Shown here one piece after another: positions 36,100-46,837 of a DNA stretch of 64,000 nucleotides. Source of the stretch: Calliopum simillimum (Eukaryota > Arthropoda > Insecta > Diptera > Lauxaniidae); assembly GCA_951812925.1 (NCBI GenBank), contig OX638369.1, positions 49,099,061 to 49,163,060 of the forward strand, written 5' to 3'. The notes below the pieces were generated by a model. It did no database searches, was not told the origin of the DNA, and worked only from the letters and a program-made list of their open reading frames with translations. Within the stretch, counting starts at the first letter, position 1, and every line of letters starts with the position of its first letter. The position numbers and the translations under genes were made by a program.

Positions 36100-36399
36100 T
36101 TAAGAGTGTGTGCAAGAATTTATTTTGTTGTTGTAGTTGGTTTGGTGAATTTTTAATGTCCCTAGGCTTGTGGTGGTGGCGGTCGTGTCTGGACAGCGAC
36201 AAACAGGAAATTGTTTATTGTGTTTTGCGGCGGCTGCTATAAAAATGAAATTTCTCAAATAATTGTAGAAATTCCTACTGTCATAAAAATATGCAAAGTT
36301 CCGTATTAGAAAAATAAGTAGTTTTGCAATAAAACGCAGTAGATTTTATAGTTAAGCATTTAATATACATAAGTATTTCAACATTGATGTCCTTGATGT

Positions 36400-37385
36400 T
36401 TGGATTTTCTTTAAAAAAAAAGATGTTGTGCTGGGATGCGCTCGACGAAAGCTGCCATGTGCTGTATTAAAAAAGAAAATTACTCCAAAGATATAATTTT
36501 TATGAGGAGGTCCTTCTTTTTCTTCTGCAAAAATAAAAGCAAAAAAAAAAAATGTGTAATGCACCCTATGCCAAGTTGAAGGAATTGCACAAACCTTACA
36601 GGACAAACCGTATGTGCTGAAGAGAAACAGCGAAAATAGTTGAGAATGTTATGCTCATTAGTCGGCTACTTGTAAAAATTTTAGTTTAATTTTAAAACCA
36701 AAAAGTATTTAAGTATATAAAACAATGCCAAAAAAAGTATTAATTTTAAATTATTTTGGAATCAATTTCATAATTTTTTGATATAAATTTCAAAGTTTTT
36801 TGGAAAAAATCGGGATTTAATACCAAAAAAATTTAAAATCAATACTAAAGGGAATCAAAAGTAAGAAAAGTAAACTATAATTATTTAGTATGTAGATACA
36901 ACTGAAAGCAACAAAAGTTTAATTAAGTTAAGGATTAAAAATGTCGAGGAGTTGAAAGAGTTTAAAGATTTTGTTCGAAGATTGCAACCATCAATACCGG
37001 CTCTGTTCTTACGTGAAGTTAGTCTCGAAATTTCAAGGAAAAATATTGTCGTGGAATGTGCCGTCTTTTACCGTATTGGCAAAGAAAACATTTACTAGAA
37101 AGATATGTACCATTTTTATTGAGAGGTCCTGCCTCTCTTTCAGCAAAAATTAAAGCAAACAAAATTTTTAGTGCACCCAGTGCCAATGTCGAAGCAACTG
37201 CACAAACCCGAAGTGTGGTGAAAAGAAACAGCAAGAATAGTTGAGAATGTTGTACCATTAGTCAACTTTTTAGCTAAAACGGAAAACAACAAGAAGTTTA
37301 ATTTAGCGTATGATTGAAAGCAATAATCAGAAATGTCGAGGAGGGGAAGCAGTTTCAAGATTTTAATAGAAAATTGTGGTTCAAT
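36400..37385 (+). repeat. Diverged tandem duplication of ~480 bp, unit 1 split by MITE
   Basis: Unit 1 is 36400-36665 plus 36895-36990; unit 2 is 37025-37385. Shared anchors in order: GAGGTCCT, GCAAAAAT(T)AAAGCAAA, TGCACCC-ATGCCAA, TTGCACAAACC, AAGAGAAACAGCGAAAATAG (AAAAGAAACAGCAAGAATAG in unit 2), TTGAGAATGTT, CATTAGTC and AATGTCGAGGAG. No frame survives in both units, so a protein is not supported. Confidence 0.7.
36669..36894 (-). mobile_element. ~200 bp MITE, copy C
   Basis: Inverted relative of 31240-31430: AAAACCAAAAAGTATTTAAG, AACAATGCCAAAAAAAGTAT, TTTAATACCAAAAAAATTTA and, at the right, AAGTAAACTATAATTATTTA. It lies inside unit 1 of the surrounding duplication and is absent from unit 2. 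Confidence 0.75.
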
Positions 37386-38303
37386 ATTCTCGTGGTAATG
37401 CAATTACTTATCGGTTTAGTTGGAGTGCGCAAAAGTTATTTCATATTTGAAATGAACACACTGATTTTCTAAAATTGATTTTTAACTAGAATTTTGAAAT
37501 CTTGTCTGAAAAAATTGTTAGGATTGAACTACTTGAAATTTTTCACTGTGAAAAGTTTTTAAAAATTTCTATGAAAATCGTTTTTCGCGTTATTTCAGAC
37601 TTAAAACAAAAATATTAAGAATTGCCCCAAGAATTTTGTTTCAAGAGAGAAAAAACAAAAATTCAGCAAATGATAAAAGATCAACCAGAAAAAGGAAACT
37701 TAAATAAAAACACAGCATAGCTATTATAGCAAATTAAATTTGTTATCCTTGGTTGGCAACACTGCAGCTCAAAAGGAAAAATAAGAAAATTAGGAAAATG
37801 CAAGTTTTTCAAGCTGTAAAATTTTTAGTTCGTAGAAAAGGAAAACGATTTTATTGAAAGTTTTCTGTGGATTTTTTTAAACATTTTTTTACTGCACTTT
37901 AACCGAGACTGGCAAAGAGAAAAAGTTCCAGTTTTATTTTGTTATTTAATTTTTTTTTTTTTTTTTTGTTTTTTTTAACAATTTTTCTATTATTAATTTT
38001 ATTTTGCTGTTAACTTGAACAAACGACGGTAGTTGTTCAATTCATTGGTGCAAAATATGTCAACTCTCGCATTTTGAATTGTGCTGTTGGGAGGAAGCTG
38101 TTGACCAACGCAGAGGTAGAGATGGGTTGTTTCACATGAAAAGGATCTTTTTTTCCAAAAATGAAATCTAGACTTTTCGCATTTTCTAAAAATGTATATT
38201 ATTTTGAATTAGTAGACTCTTCGATCAACATAAAATTCAAAAATATCATTTAACAGTTTAAAATTTTCAAATGAAAACTCAAATAAAAATCTCCATTGCT
38301 ACA
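37386..38303. other. AT-rich non-coding stretch
   Basis: No gene seen. It contains a T tract near 37945-37975 and otherwise unremarkable AT-rich DNA. Confidence 0.5.
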
Positions 38304-38558
38304 TACTGTCAGCGTCAAAAGAAATTGTACACGTTAATATGTTATGTTTTTGTCTTTATTTTACTAGTTTGCTTTATCATTTTATTCAACATATTATGTT
38401 TTTTGAAAAATATATTGTATATTCTTTCATTTTATAAAAAAAAAAATTTAACAATAAAAAAAATTATAGAACAACAACTTAAAATACTTCACATTCACAG
38501 CGTCAAAAGAAATTGTACAGTAAGTATAAAAAAATTATTTCAAAGAATTTTAAAGAGG

Positions 38559-39551
38559 TTAGTATTTTGTTTGCTTTCCATTTGCGTTGATTACAGCTTG
38601 CAATCTTCTGGGCATCGATTCCACTAGGTTTCGGGTTACATCGGAAGAGATTTTTTGCCATTCCTCCATTATCACTGATTTTAGAGAGTCTTTGCTGGTA
38701 ATCGTTCTTTTTCTAATCTGACGGTCCAGATGCTCCCACAAATGCTCGATAGCGTTAAGGTCGGGTGACTGGGCGGGATGATCCAGCTGTTTTGGGGTAT
38801 GATATAGCAGTGTGCTTAGGATCATTGTCTTGTTGAAAGACCCAAGTTTGATCCAAGCCCAATTTGTCGACACTAGGTTGCAAATTATCTTTCAAAATGG
38901 TGAGGTAATCTGTTTTATTCATAGTGCTCTCTATGAAAACCAAGTTACCTACACCACTGGCTGCCATACACCCCCATACCATGACCGAACCACCACCATG
39001 CTTGACGGTAGATATTACATTTTGTTGGGCAAATGCTGAATTTTTGCATCTCCAAATTTTAGTTGGTGTTTTCTTACCAAAAATTTCAAATTTGCTCTCG
39101 TCAGTAAAGACCACATTATTCCAGAATGAATTTGGTTTATTTTGATACTTTTTAGCAAAATTCAGACGTCGCTGTTGATTGATTTTTGATATGAAAGGTT
39201 TGCTTCTTGGAACTCGTCCACGTAGTCCATTTGCATGTAGTGCTCTACGTATAGTACTGGAGCTAACGTTAACACCTGAGCGTTCTGAAATGTTCTCGGA
39301 TATTTTAACAGCACTTTCAGTTGGATTTTGCTTCACTCGTCGCACAATCGTATTTGAGTCGCATTTAGTTTACGGGGTCTTCCAGATTTGGGACGATTTT
39401 GTAAATTTTCGAACTTTTTGTAATTATCAATTATATGTTTTACAGTATTATGGCTTCTATCAATCATCAAACCAATTTCACGCAATGTTTTTCCTTTTTT
39501 ATAATATTTTAGCACAAGTTCGCGAACATCCAGGGAGGTTTGTTTACCCAT
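38559..39551 (-). pseudogene. Tc1-like transposase, near full length, two frameshifts
   Basis: ATG at 39551 begins MGKQTSLDVRELVLKYYKKG, a paired-type helix-turn-helix with KTLREIGLMI, followed by NRPKSGRPRKL (GRPR hook). A frameshift near 39345-39355 leads to VRRVKQNPTESA..., then the first catalytic Asp in VVFTDESKFEIF, GGGSVMVWGC, and the second Asp in WVFQQDNDPKHTA. A second shift, with loss of about six residues near 38790, comes before PAQSPDLNAIEHLWEHLDRQ, which holds the catalytic Glu; the DDE spacing is therefore shorter than 34. It ends INANGKQTKY and TAA. About 330 codons, normal for the family. Inactive as it stands, but clearly younger than the 17-18.7 kb element. Confidence 0.93.
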
Positions 39552-39655
39552 TTTGAAAATAAATTTCGTTACTCAAAAATCTTCAGATTTGAACTGATCC
39601 TCACGACGTCAAGTCAATTAATAATTATTATAATTAGTTAATATTGCCTACAACA

Positions 39656-40708
39656 CACAGTGCGAAATTTGAGAAGTTTAGCGGAACTTTATTCAATTTT
39701 TGGAATACATAAAATGCGTAAGATTATTCATTATTTCAGTAGCTTAATATCCCACCTCAAAAACCTCATACTCAGTTTGGTGAAAAACCCTGTCAAACAA
39801 CTGCAAAATGCACCTAAAACTTGCATTACTAATTCAATCATACTTTTTGCTTATTAAAAGCTTTTCGATTTGTTAAAGTTAATAGAGTGGTACATTCAAA
39901 CGGTAAGTCAGTAGACCGCGAAATTTTTATCATTTTTTTTTTTAATAAAATTTTCACTTGTTGGCATTCAAATAATTGCAAAATCTTTTCTTACTCGTAT
40001 GTGATTTGTTTGTGAAAATTGTGCTTTTTAAGAAGTGGATAAGATTTACAATTTCAACTTCATTGGATACTTTAAAAGGTGTTACCACAAATTGCCATTT
40101 TGAAACGTACAAAATTTGAAAGGTAGGTTTATCCTCTACTGGAAACACAAAACATCTTTTGCGATATTTTGCGATCTTCTTTTTAACTAAACCTTTTCCA
40201 GAATGTCTTTGGAAATTTCATATAACACCGAAATTTCATGAAAAACCGACATCGGACGCCATCGTTGGTTTTGTTTTGGAAAAAATAGGCTCACCAACAC
40301 TAACATCTGACACTCTCCATAGTTTAAAGGTAACTATTCGTGCGCTAGTTCATAATATACTAAAAAGTAGGGGGAATCCTCTCGAAATTCAGAAGCATTT
40401 CTGAATAAAAATGCAAGAAATAGCAAATGCCCCTTGTCTTACCCCCTTCATTTTTTATGGTATTTTGATAAGAAAATATTTATATCTATCAAGTTTCATA
40501 GCGATATCTGGTATGGGAGCAGAAATACAACGTTTTAAGCATTTTCATATATGGGGGGTATAATAACCCCTTGTCTGATCCCCCTTAATTTTTGCATAGT
40601 GTTTTACCAATTAAATATATATCTAAGTATTAAGTTTCATAACTATAACTGCTATATGTGCTGAGATATGAATTAAGTTCCGCTAGACTCTGAAAATTTC
40701 GCACTGTG
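39656..40708. mobile_element. 1,053 bp element with CACAGTG ends nested in Tc1
   Basis: The termini are CACAGTGCGAAATTTGAGAA and the complement of CACAGTGCGAAATTTTCAGA; the match extends ~40 bp through TAGCGGAACTT. A perfect 5 bp direct repeat CAACA flanks it (39651-39655 and 40709-40713). Ends starting CAC.(A/G)TG plus a 5 bp duplication fit the Transib superfamily, relatives of RAG, whose ends start CACWATG; CACAGTG equals the RSS heptamer. No transposase is recognised; frames at 39660-39857 and 40159-40404 match nothing I know. Classification is inferred. Confidence 0.8.
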
Positions 40709-42022
40709 CAACATGATAAAAAGTCAAATCACTAAAAATAACGGGAATTTTTTACCGTTAAAATTCTTTAAAATATTTGGTGCACGTGTTGTACAATTTC
40801 TTTTGACGCTATTAATATGAAGATGTTTTTGTTTTTGTTCTATGAATTTTTGTTATTGTAATATTGTTGTTGTTTTTATTATGTACATTAAGAGAGGAGA
40901 AAATATATTATTAAAAAAACAAAAAATGTAAAACAAAAGGGAATTGCAAAAGAGTATAATTTAACTGCAAACATAGAGGAACAACGTGTACAACTTCTTT
41001 TGACGCTGACAGTATACTTGCATATAACTAAACGAGTTTTTATGTACATATATAGATTTGGAAAATGATTATTATCTCATAAGTATTTGTACTTTCTCTT
41101 ATTTCTGTTCAGCAATTCCATGCCTAGCGTAGTAAAATTTGACTTGACCTTCTGGAATTTTGCTGAAATTTTGTCCGTGGTTTCGTTTGAGGTCAAAATC
41201 AATAAAAGAAAGTACCAACAGAAAAGAACTACTTATATTTTTTTTCGGAAATTTTTGACATATCAGTGTGTATTGCATAAGGTTACGAAGCTTCTGGGAG
41301 GCGATAGAGGAGAACTAGTTTAACAAAACATTGCATGTGGAGGGGGGTATCTGAGGAGTTATAGGGTTAAAACTGATTTTCTTACTTGTTTCAGAAAAAA
41401 ATTTTTCTTGGATCACCCTAACGTTTTAGAGAAAATATTTTTATGGCGAAGTTTTAGCTAATTGTAAAAGCTTTTAGATAGTGTATATAGTTTATAGGGT
41501 TTAAAAGGATTTTGCAGAGTTCTGGACCTTCAAAGTTGGTAATTTTATTTTTTTTCCCCATTTTTTGTCTTTGACGGCGATTTTAGTATGAAAAAGGTCC
41601 TAATAACATATCCTTTTATAATTTTTTTGGAAATTCTCGTTTAATTTTCTCTGATTTGGTGTTACACTTGTCTTACTAATTTGTTAGTTTAAGGTCAGAA
41701 AAAATACTTCTCACGAACAGTCCGTTTGAAAGCCCTAGCAGATAAAGGGCAGTGCGCTCATCATATGCAGCGCAAAGCATGCGAGTAGCCCGTGTGTTGT
41801 ACAGGAAAGTATCCTTGCCGAATTCAGAATAAAAAATTTATAGAATAAATGCGCCATCAAATTAAAGGAAATTTAACGAGGATTTAAAAAAAAAAAATAT
41901 ATAAAAGCATATGTTAATACGACCTTTTTCATACTAAAATGAGGAAAACAAATTAAACTATCAACTTTAAAGGTCCAGAACTCTGCGAAGAGTTCTCTGT
42001 GTTAAACCCTATAAACTATATA

Positions 42023-43344
42023 CGAGGGGCCTAACAAAAATTCGCTTAGTTGAATTGAAAAAACATTTAAATTTAATTTTTTAAATTTATAACTTTATTC
42101 TTCATCTATTTGTATTTTTTCAACGTAATCGCCTTTTATTTTGATACATTTTTGAAGTCGATAAATCCATCTTGAAAAACAGTCTTCCAAATCGGCTTTT
42201 TGCAGTTTTGCAATTTCATCATTAATCGCATTTATTATCTCCTCATTGCTGTTGAAGACTCTCCCTCTCAAATTTTTTTTTATTTTTGGAAACAACCAGA
42301 AGTCACAAGGCGCTAGATCTGGGGAATAAGGTGCGGGACGAATTTCTTCGATGCCTGAATGCGCAACAAAATCGGTCGTTTTTTCAGCAGTGTGCACTGG
42401 TGCATTATAGTGATGTAGAAAGTAGCGGCGTAGCTCCTCTTTTTGTCCTTTTCCCAATAAATTTTGAAAAACTTCTGATTAACAGGTTTCATTATACCAT
42501 TGAGCAGTAACTGTCTGATCTTTTTCCAAAGGAATAGCAGCTACAACTTTCTCTCTGGTGAAGTAAACTGACATCATTACTTTTGTTGCTAACTTTTTTT
42601 TGCTTTACTTTAACAGGTGGACTTGCACTTTATGGGCTCCATGCCATGATTGGTTTCAGGGTCGTACTTCGAAAACCATGCATCATCACCTGTAACTATT
42701 TTCTTGAAAGTGTTAGACTCTCCGTTTTTGAATTTTTTAAGAAAATACTTAGCAAAACGCACACGTGCCCCTTTTTGAGCATCACTTAAAATTTTAGGAA
42801 CCCATCGTGCAGATTTCTTCGTGTATCCAAGATCATTTTTTAATATTCGCGATACAGCCATGGCATTCAAGCCCAGTTCCCCAGCCCCAGCAATGATTTC
42901 CTGAGTCAATCTTGGATCTTCATCAATTTTAGACTTAACCAGGGCTACACATTCATAATCAGTCGAAGATTTTGGGCGGCCTTCTCGAAGTTCGTCCTCC
43001 ACAGAAAAATGACCTGTCTGGAATCTTTGGGAGCACTTTGAAATAGTCACGAGGGATGGCGCATCAACTTTAAATGCTATTTGGCATTCATTAAATATTT
43101 CCATAGGCTTGAGCTTACGTCGAAATCCAAAAAGAACAGCAAACCGAATCTCTTGCTGCGTTGGAACTGGAATATCTGCTGATATTGTTTCACGAATTTT
43201 ACGTTTTCTTCTCTCCATTTTGACCGATCTTTCTGAAAATTAAAATGATATATTGTAAGACTATAACAAATAATGCGCAATTTTTTGATTTACTAAAAAT
43301 ATATAAAATGACACCAACCAAGCGAATTTTTGTTAGGCCCTAGG
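42023..43344 (-). mobile_element. Full-length mariner, inactivated
   Basis: A 1,322 bp element in a TA target (42021-42022 and 43345-43346), with inverted ends sharing GGGCCTAACAAAAATTCGCT; the outermost bases differ slightly (CGAG against CCTA). Removing it rejoins GTGTATATAGTTTATAGGGT as in the opposite arm of the palindrome, so insertion into that arm is certain. The transposase reads right to left. Confidence 0.95.
42095..43218 (-). pseudogene. Mariner transposase, frameshifted, catalytic Asp to Tyr
   Basis: ATG at 43218 starts MERRKRKIRETISADIPVPT and runs 202 codons through a helix-turn-helix region (RFQTGHFSVEDELREGRPKS), GLNAMAVSRIL, YTKKSARWVPKIL and the first catalytic region IVTGDDAWFSKYDPE, ending just after NHGMEPIKCKST. 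After a frameshift near 42610 and a stop in MVTAQWYNETC-type sequence, the frame ending at 42095 gives FLHHYNAPVHTAEK and PYSPDLAPCDFWLFPKIKKN. The usual HHDNAPVH motif here reads HHYNAPVH, losing the second catalytic Asp; the spacing to the third Asp (PCD) is still 34, as in mariner DD34D. Confidence 0.93.
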
Positions 43345-43440
43345 TACACTATCTAAAAGCTTCTATAATTAGCTTAAGCTTCGCCATAGAAATGTTTTCT
43401 CTAAAACGTTAGGGTGATCCGAGATACAAAATATTTTTCC

Positions 43441-45741
43441 ATAATAAAGTCTGGTTTACGAAGTAAAGGGGTTTTTAAAATTTGGACTAATCGGCAGGTA
43501 TGCGTTACTTCGACCTCCATTATCCAGTTTTAAAAAAATTGCTTTTTAAATGCATTTTTGGATTAAAAAAAAAAAAAAATATTTTTTTTTTTTTGGAAAA
43601 AGGTGGACTTTAATTTTTAAAAATTGATTCTAACAAAGTTAGTCTCTTGTAATATTTTAAATTTTTTTCTAATAGTGAATAGATAATTCTTGCCAAATTT
43701 CATAGTGGGCGTGGAAGTCGGTTATTAGCTAGACCAGTTACAATCATTTGGTCTGTACGATTTGGAACTGTACCTATTTTAGCTCCTAAACGACTGCTGC
43801 CATTTTTTTATTTTTTTGACAAATGGAATTTTGGTTCTCAACATCACAAAGAATTCCTTATTATTATTTTAGAATTTTGGTCAACTTTTTCGATTTTCCG
43901 TCCACTATGGTAAATATGTATACCAAAAATCTGTCGATACTGCTTTACGCAATGGTTCATAACTTGTGCATTACTATACCGATTTTCATATTCTGACCCA
44001 TTTTGGAAAGGCAATAAACCATGCAATAAGAACATAGTGAGTATTTTTGAGTATATGACTAAAAGTACTTTATTAGTGTAACTATTACAAAAAACGCTCA
44101 ATGGCCTACTTTTTAGATTTTCCATGTTCGGCCTCTATCTACAAAATTTCACCGAAATAGCTTATAAATCTATTACATTTTTTAGGTTGTCTGTGCCTTT
44201 TCTTGTGGAATGTCATATATATATGTAACTAGTGGGTGGCAAACGGGTGGGACATTGGCATTATTGTTTGGTATATCATTTTAAATTTTTCAATTTATTT
44301 GAGTTTTAACTATTTTCCCCACAATTGTTTTGAACATTGTGGGAGTTTATACGGTAAAGCACTGCACTATCATCCTACGTTGTTTAAAAATACAGTGAAG
44401 TACCAATGAAAGTTATGTTCATAAATTTTTTTACTACATTTGTTTTTACAAAAGACAACAAAAAGGAGATATTTTGCACACAATTTTATGAGCTATTCAT
44501 AAAAAAAAGATACGGAAATAGAATTTACTATGGTTTTGTATAAAGTTTTTCCACGTATTTTTCATTAGTGCTGAAAAATTATTAAAAACTCTTGGTACCT
44601 GTTGTGCTAAAAATATTTAATTAAAATTCGTTTTTTCCTGTGAAACTCTAAAAGTTTTCTTCTCGTTTCATTTGAAATCATGGAAAATTTCTGAAAATTT
44701 GTTGGAATGTATGAGAAATGTCCACTACATTTGCTCTATTGTTTTCAAGGACTTGCATAAATATTCATAATTTTAAGCAGAATTAAAAATTACAAAATTG
44801 TGCTTAACATTTTCATGGAATTAAATTTTAAATTTCGAACAAAATTATTTCATTTTGTGTTTAATGTTTCACTAAAAATTTCTTGGGAAAAAACTTGTAA
44901 GCGTTAACCTGATGATGATGGTATCATTAAGAGTAGAAGCACAAATTTCCCACATAACAATTCTACCCAGTCAGTAGTTTCACATCATCCTGCCATAAAC
45001 GTCTCATGATGTTGATATTTTCAACAAACCACAAATTTATAACAAAATCCGAAAGAAAAAAATCCAATGTGTAAAAAACGACGTCAACATTTGCTTTGAT
45101 GGCCTCAATCATTAAATTGTAGCACAGCATCAAAATCATCAGCAACAGCTGGTGATGTTGCTCTGCGGCGATGGTAGTGAGTGTGGCTGCTGTTGTTGTT
45201 GTTGTTGGCAACATTAAACATTTAATTCACGTCACTATTATATAGATGACCATGAGGAGCAGCAGCAGCCATGGCTGGCTTGATATCAAAAACATTGCAT
45301 GTTTCAACAGCAATGGCGGTCAAAAAGCATTGCCAACATTGTACCTTCAACTGAACATCAATGGTTGGTTTTTTTGTTGTATATTTTTCATCATCATCAT
45401 CCTGCTGTGATTGGAGTATCCTTCATTAACTATTAAATGTGATAAAGGCAAAAGGCGCGAAATAAGCTGGTGGTCAAGTGGATTGGTTAGTTCGGTGTGG
45501 TGGTGGTACCAAACTGTTGTATGGCATGGTAATTAACGCTGGCTTGCATGGTACCACACAGCATATGTTTTGTGCTACCAAATGATATCTAATCGTTAAT
45601 GTGATTTTTATTTTTGTTTTTCTTTTTAGTTTTTTTTTTTCGATTAAATTGCTTCTTTAATACGTTATACAATAAACGTGAAGTGAAGAATGTTTGAAAA
45701 AATTTAAGTTTAATATAGTGTTTTTGATTCATTTTGATATA
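43441..45741. other. AT-rich non-coding stretch with triplet-rich island
   Basis: No gene supported. 44900-45560 is less AT-rich, with TGATGATGATGG, TTGTTGTTGTTG, AGCAGCAGCAGCC and CATCATCATCATCC runs; it appears single-copy in the window. 43560-43600 is A/T homopolymer. Confidence 0.5.
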
Positions 45742-46528
45742 AAGGGTTTTTAATAAGACGTGCCGGTCTTGATCATCTCGGAAGAAATACAGCCCAATGA
45801 CGCCGCCGGCCCATTAACCGCACCAAACCGTAATTTTTTCGGGATGCAATGGTCACTCATGGAGTACGTGTGAATTGCTGACTGACCAATAACGCATATT
45901 TTGCTTATTGACGAAGCCATTCAGCCAGAAATGAGCCTCATCGCTGAAGATGATTTTTCGATGAAAATCCGAATCATTTTCAAGTTGTTGCTCAGCCCAA
46001 TTCACGAACATACGACGCTTCTGGTGGTCAAGCGGCTTCAGTTCTTGCGTCAATTTGATCTTGTAAGGATGTAGGCCAAGATCTTTTCGCAGAATTCGCC
46101 ACAGCGACGTCACAGAGATGCCCAACGCTTGAGAACGACGTGTGAGAGACACATTTGGGCTTTCTTGAACTGAAGCCTCAGCGGCAGCAATATTCTCGAC
46201 ACTACGGGCACTTTTTTGTCTCACTGGCACGGGAAAATTTTGTACTGTGCCTGTGGACTCAAATTTTTCCACTAGACGCTCAATTCTTGATCTGGTAGGA
46301 CGATTATGACGACCATAGATTGGACGTAACTCTCTTAAAGTTGAGGCCACTGACTCCGAATATCGGTAGTAAATTTTAATAATTTCTACTCGTTGTTGGC
46401 TTGTACAGCTTTCCATGATGAAATGGCAAACCTTATTGAAGAGAAATGTCAAGAAAGCGGGAAAAAATATGGCGTCGTTTGCTGTCCCTATTGGTCTACT
46501 TTTGTAGCATCCCTATTGAAAAACCCTT
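45742..46528 (-). mobile_element. 787 bp mariner-like deletion derivative
   Basis: Ends AAGGGTTTTTAATA... and ...TTGAAAAACCCTT are inverted and bounded by TA (45740-45741 and 46529-46530). The transposase reads from the right end and is intact in frame up to its first catalytic Asp; the remaining catalytic half has been removed down to the left terminal repeat. Confidence 0.85.
45746..46416 (-). pseudogene. Mariner-like transposase, C-terminal half deleted
   Basis: ATG at 46416 starts MESCTSQQRVEIIKIYYRYS. Bipartite helix-turn-helix features follow (RSRIERLVEKFESTGTV, RQKSARSVENI, LGISVTSLWRILRKDLG), then KLTQELKPLDHQKRRMFVNW and the first catalytic Asp in IIFSDEAHFWLNGFVNKQNM. A TGA at 45853-45855, where Ser of HESPLHP is expected, stops it after HVLHE. 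The frame can be followed past the stop (PLHPEKITVWCG, YFFRDD) to the left end. The second and third catalytic residues are absent. Confidence 0.9.
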
Positions 46529-46837
46529 TATTACATATAATGAATAACCCATAAATTCTGGAGTATACCACTGTATTGTCCTATCTTTATCGATGGCCTT
46601 CTGTGTCATTACGATTTACAGCATTATTTATCGTGCATATTACTTTAGAAAACATAAAAAATTTCAACGGATTTCAATGTTGCCTCACAGCCGAGTAATG
46701 GAGCTAGAAAGCAAACTTGCTTTACTCGGACATTTAGTCTATTTTGTCTATTTCAGATTTACACTAGAGTTCGATTTGCACATCTTTGCCTCCAAAAGCT
46801 ATTTTTGAGATTTTAGATCAGTATTATCAAGATTAAA
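46529..46837. other. Short non-coding spacer
   Basis: Nothing recognisable between the mariner-like and DINE-1-like elements. Confidence 0.5.

Larger units (their letters stand above)
38306..41012 (-). mobile_element. Tc1-like element with IR/DR ends, interrupted
   Basis: TA flanks both ends (38304-38305 and 41013-41014). The outer ends read CTGTCAGCGTCAAAAGAAAT and its complement; an inner copy AGCGTCAAAAGAAATTGTAC lies ~190 bp in from the left (38499-38518), and an inverted one at 40789-40811. This is the double-repeat arrangement of the IR/DR group of Tc1 transposons. A foreign 1,053 bp element (39656-40708) plus its 5 bp duplication has inserted; without them the element is 1,649 bp, the usual Tc1 size. 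Confidence 0.95.
41391..43440. repeat. Long palindrome, right arm split by mariner
   Basis: The left arm (about 41391-41625) carries GGATCACCCTAACGTTTTAG, GATAGTGTATATAGTTTATA, GCAGAGTTCTGGACCTT and AGTATGAAAAAGGTCC. The right arm has the complements in reverse order at 41898-42020 and, beyond the mariner, at 43347-43440. The loop is ~270 bp (41626-41897). The arms look like a foldback element or MITE dimer; its own ends are not resolved. Confidence 0.85.

Noticed and set aside
37945..37975. T tract as a retroelement poly(A) tail on the minus strand
   Set aside because: No adjacent retroelement sequence or target duplication.
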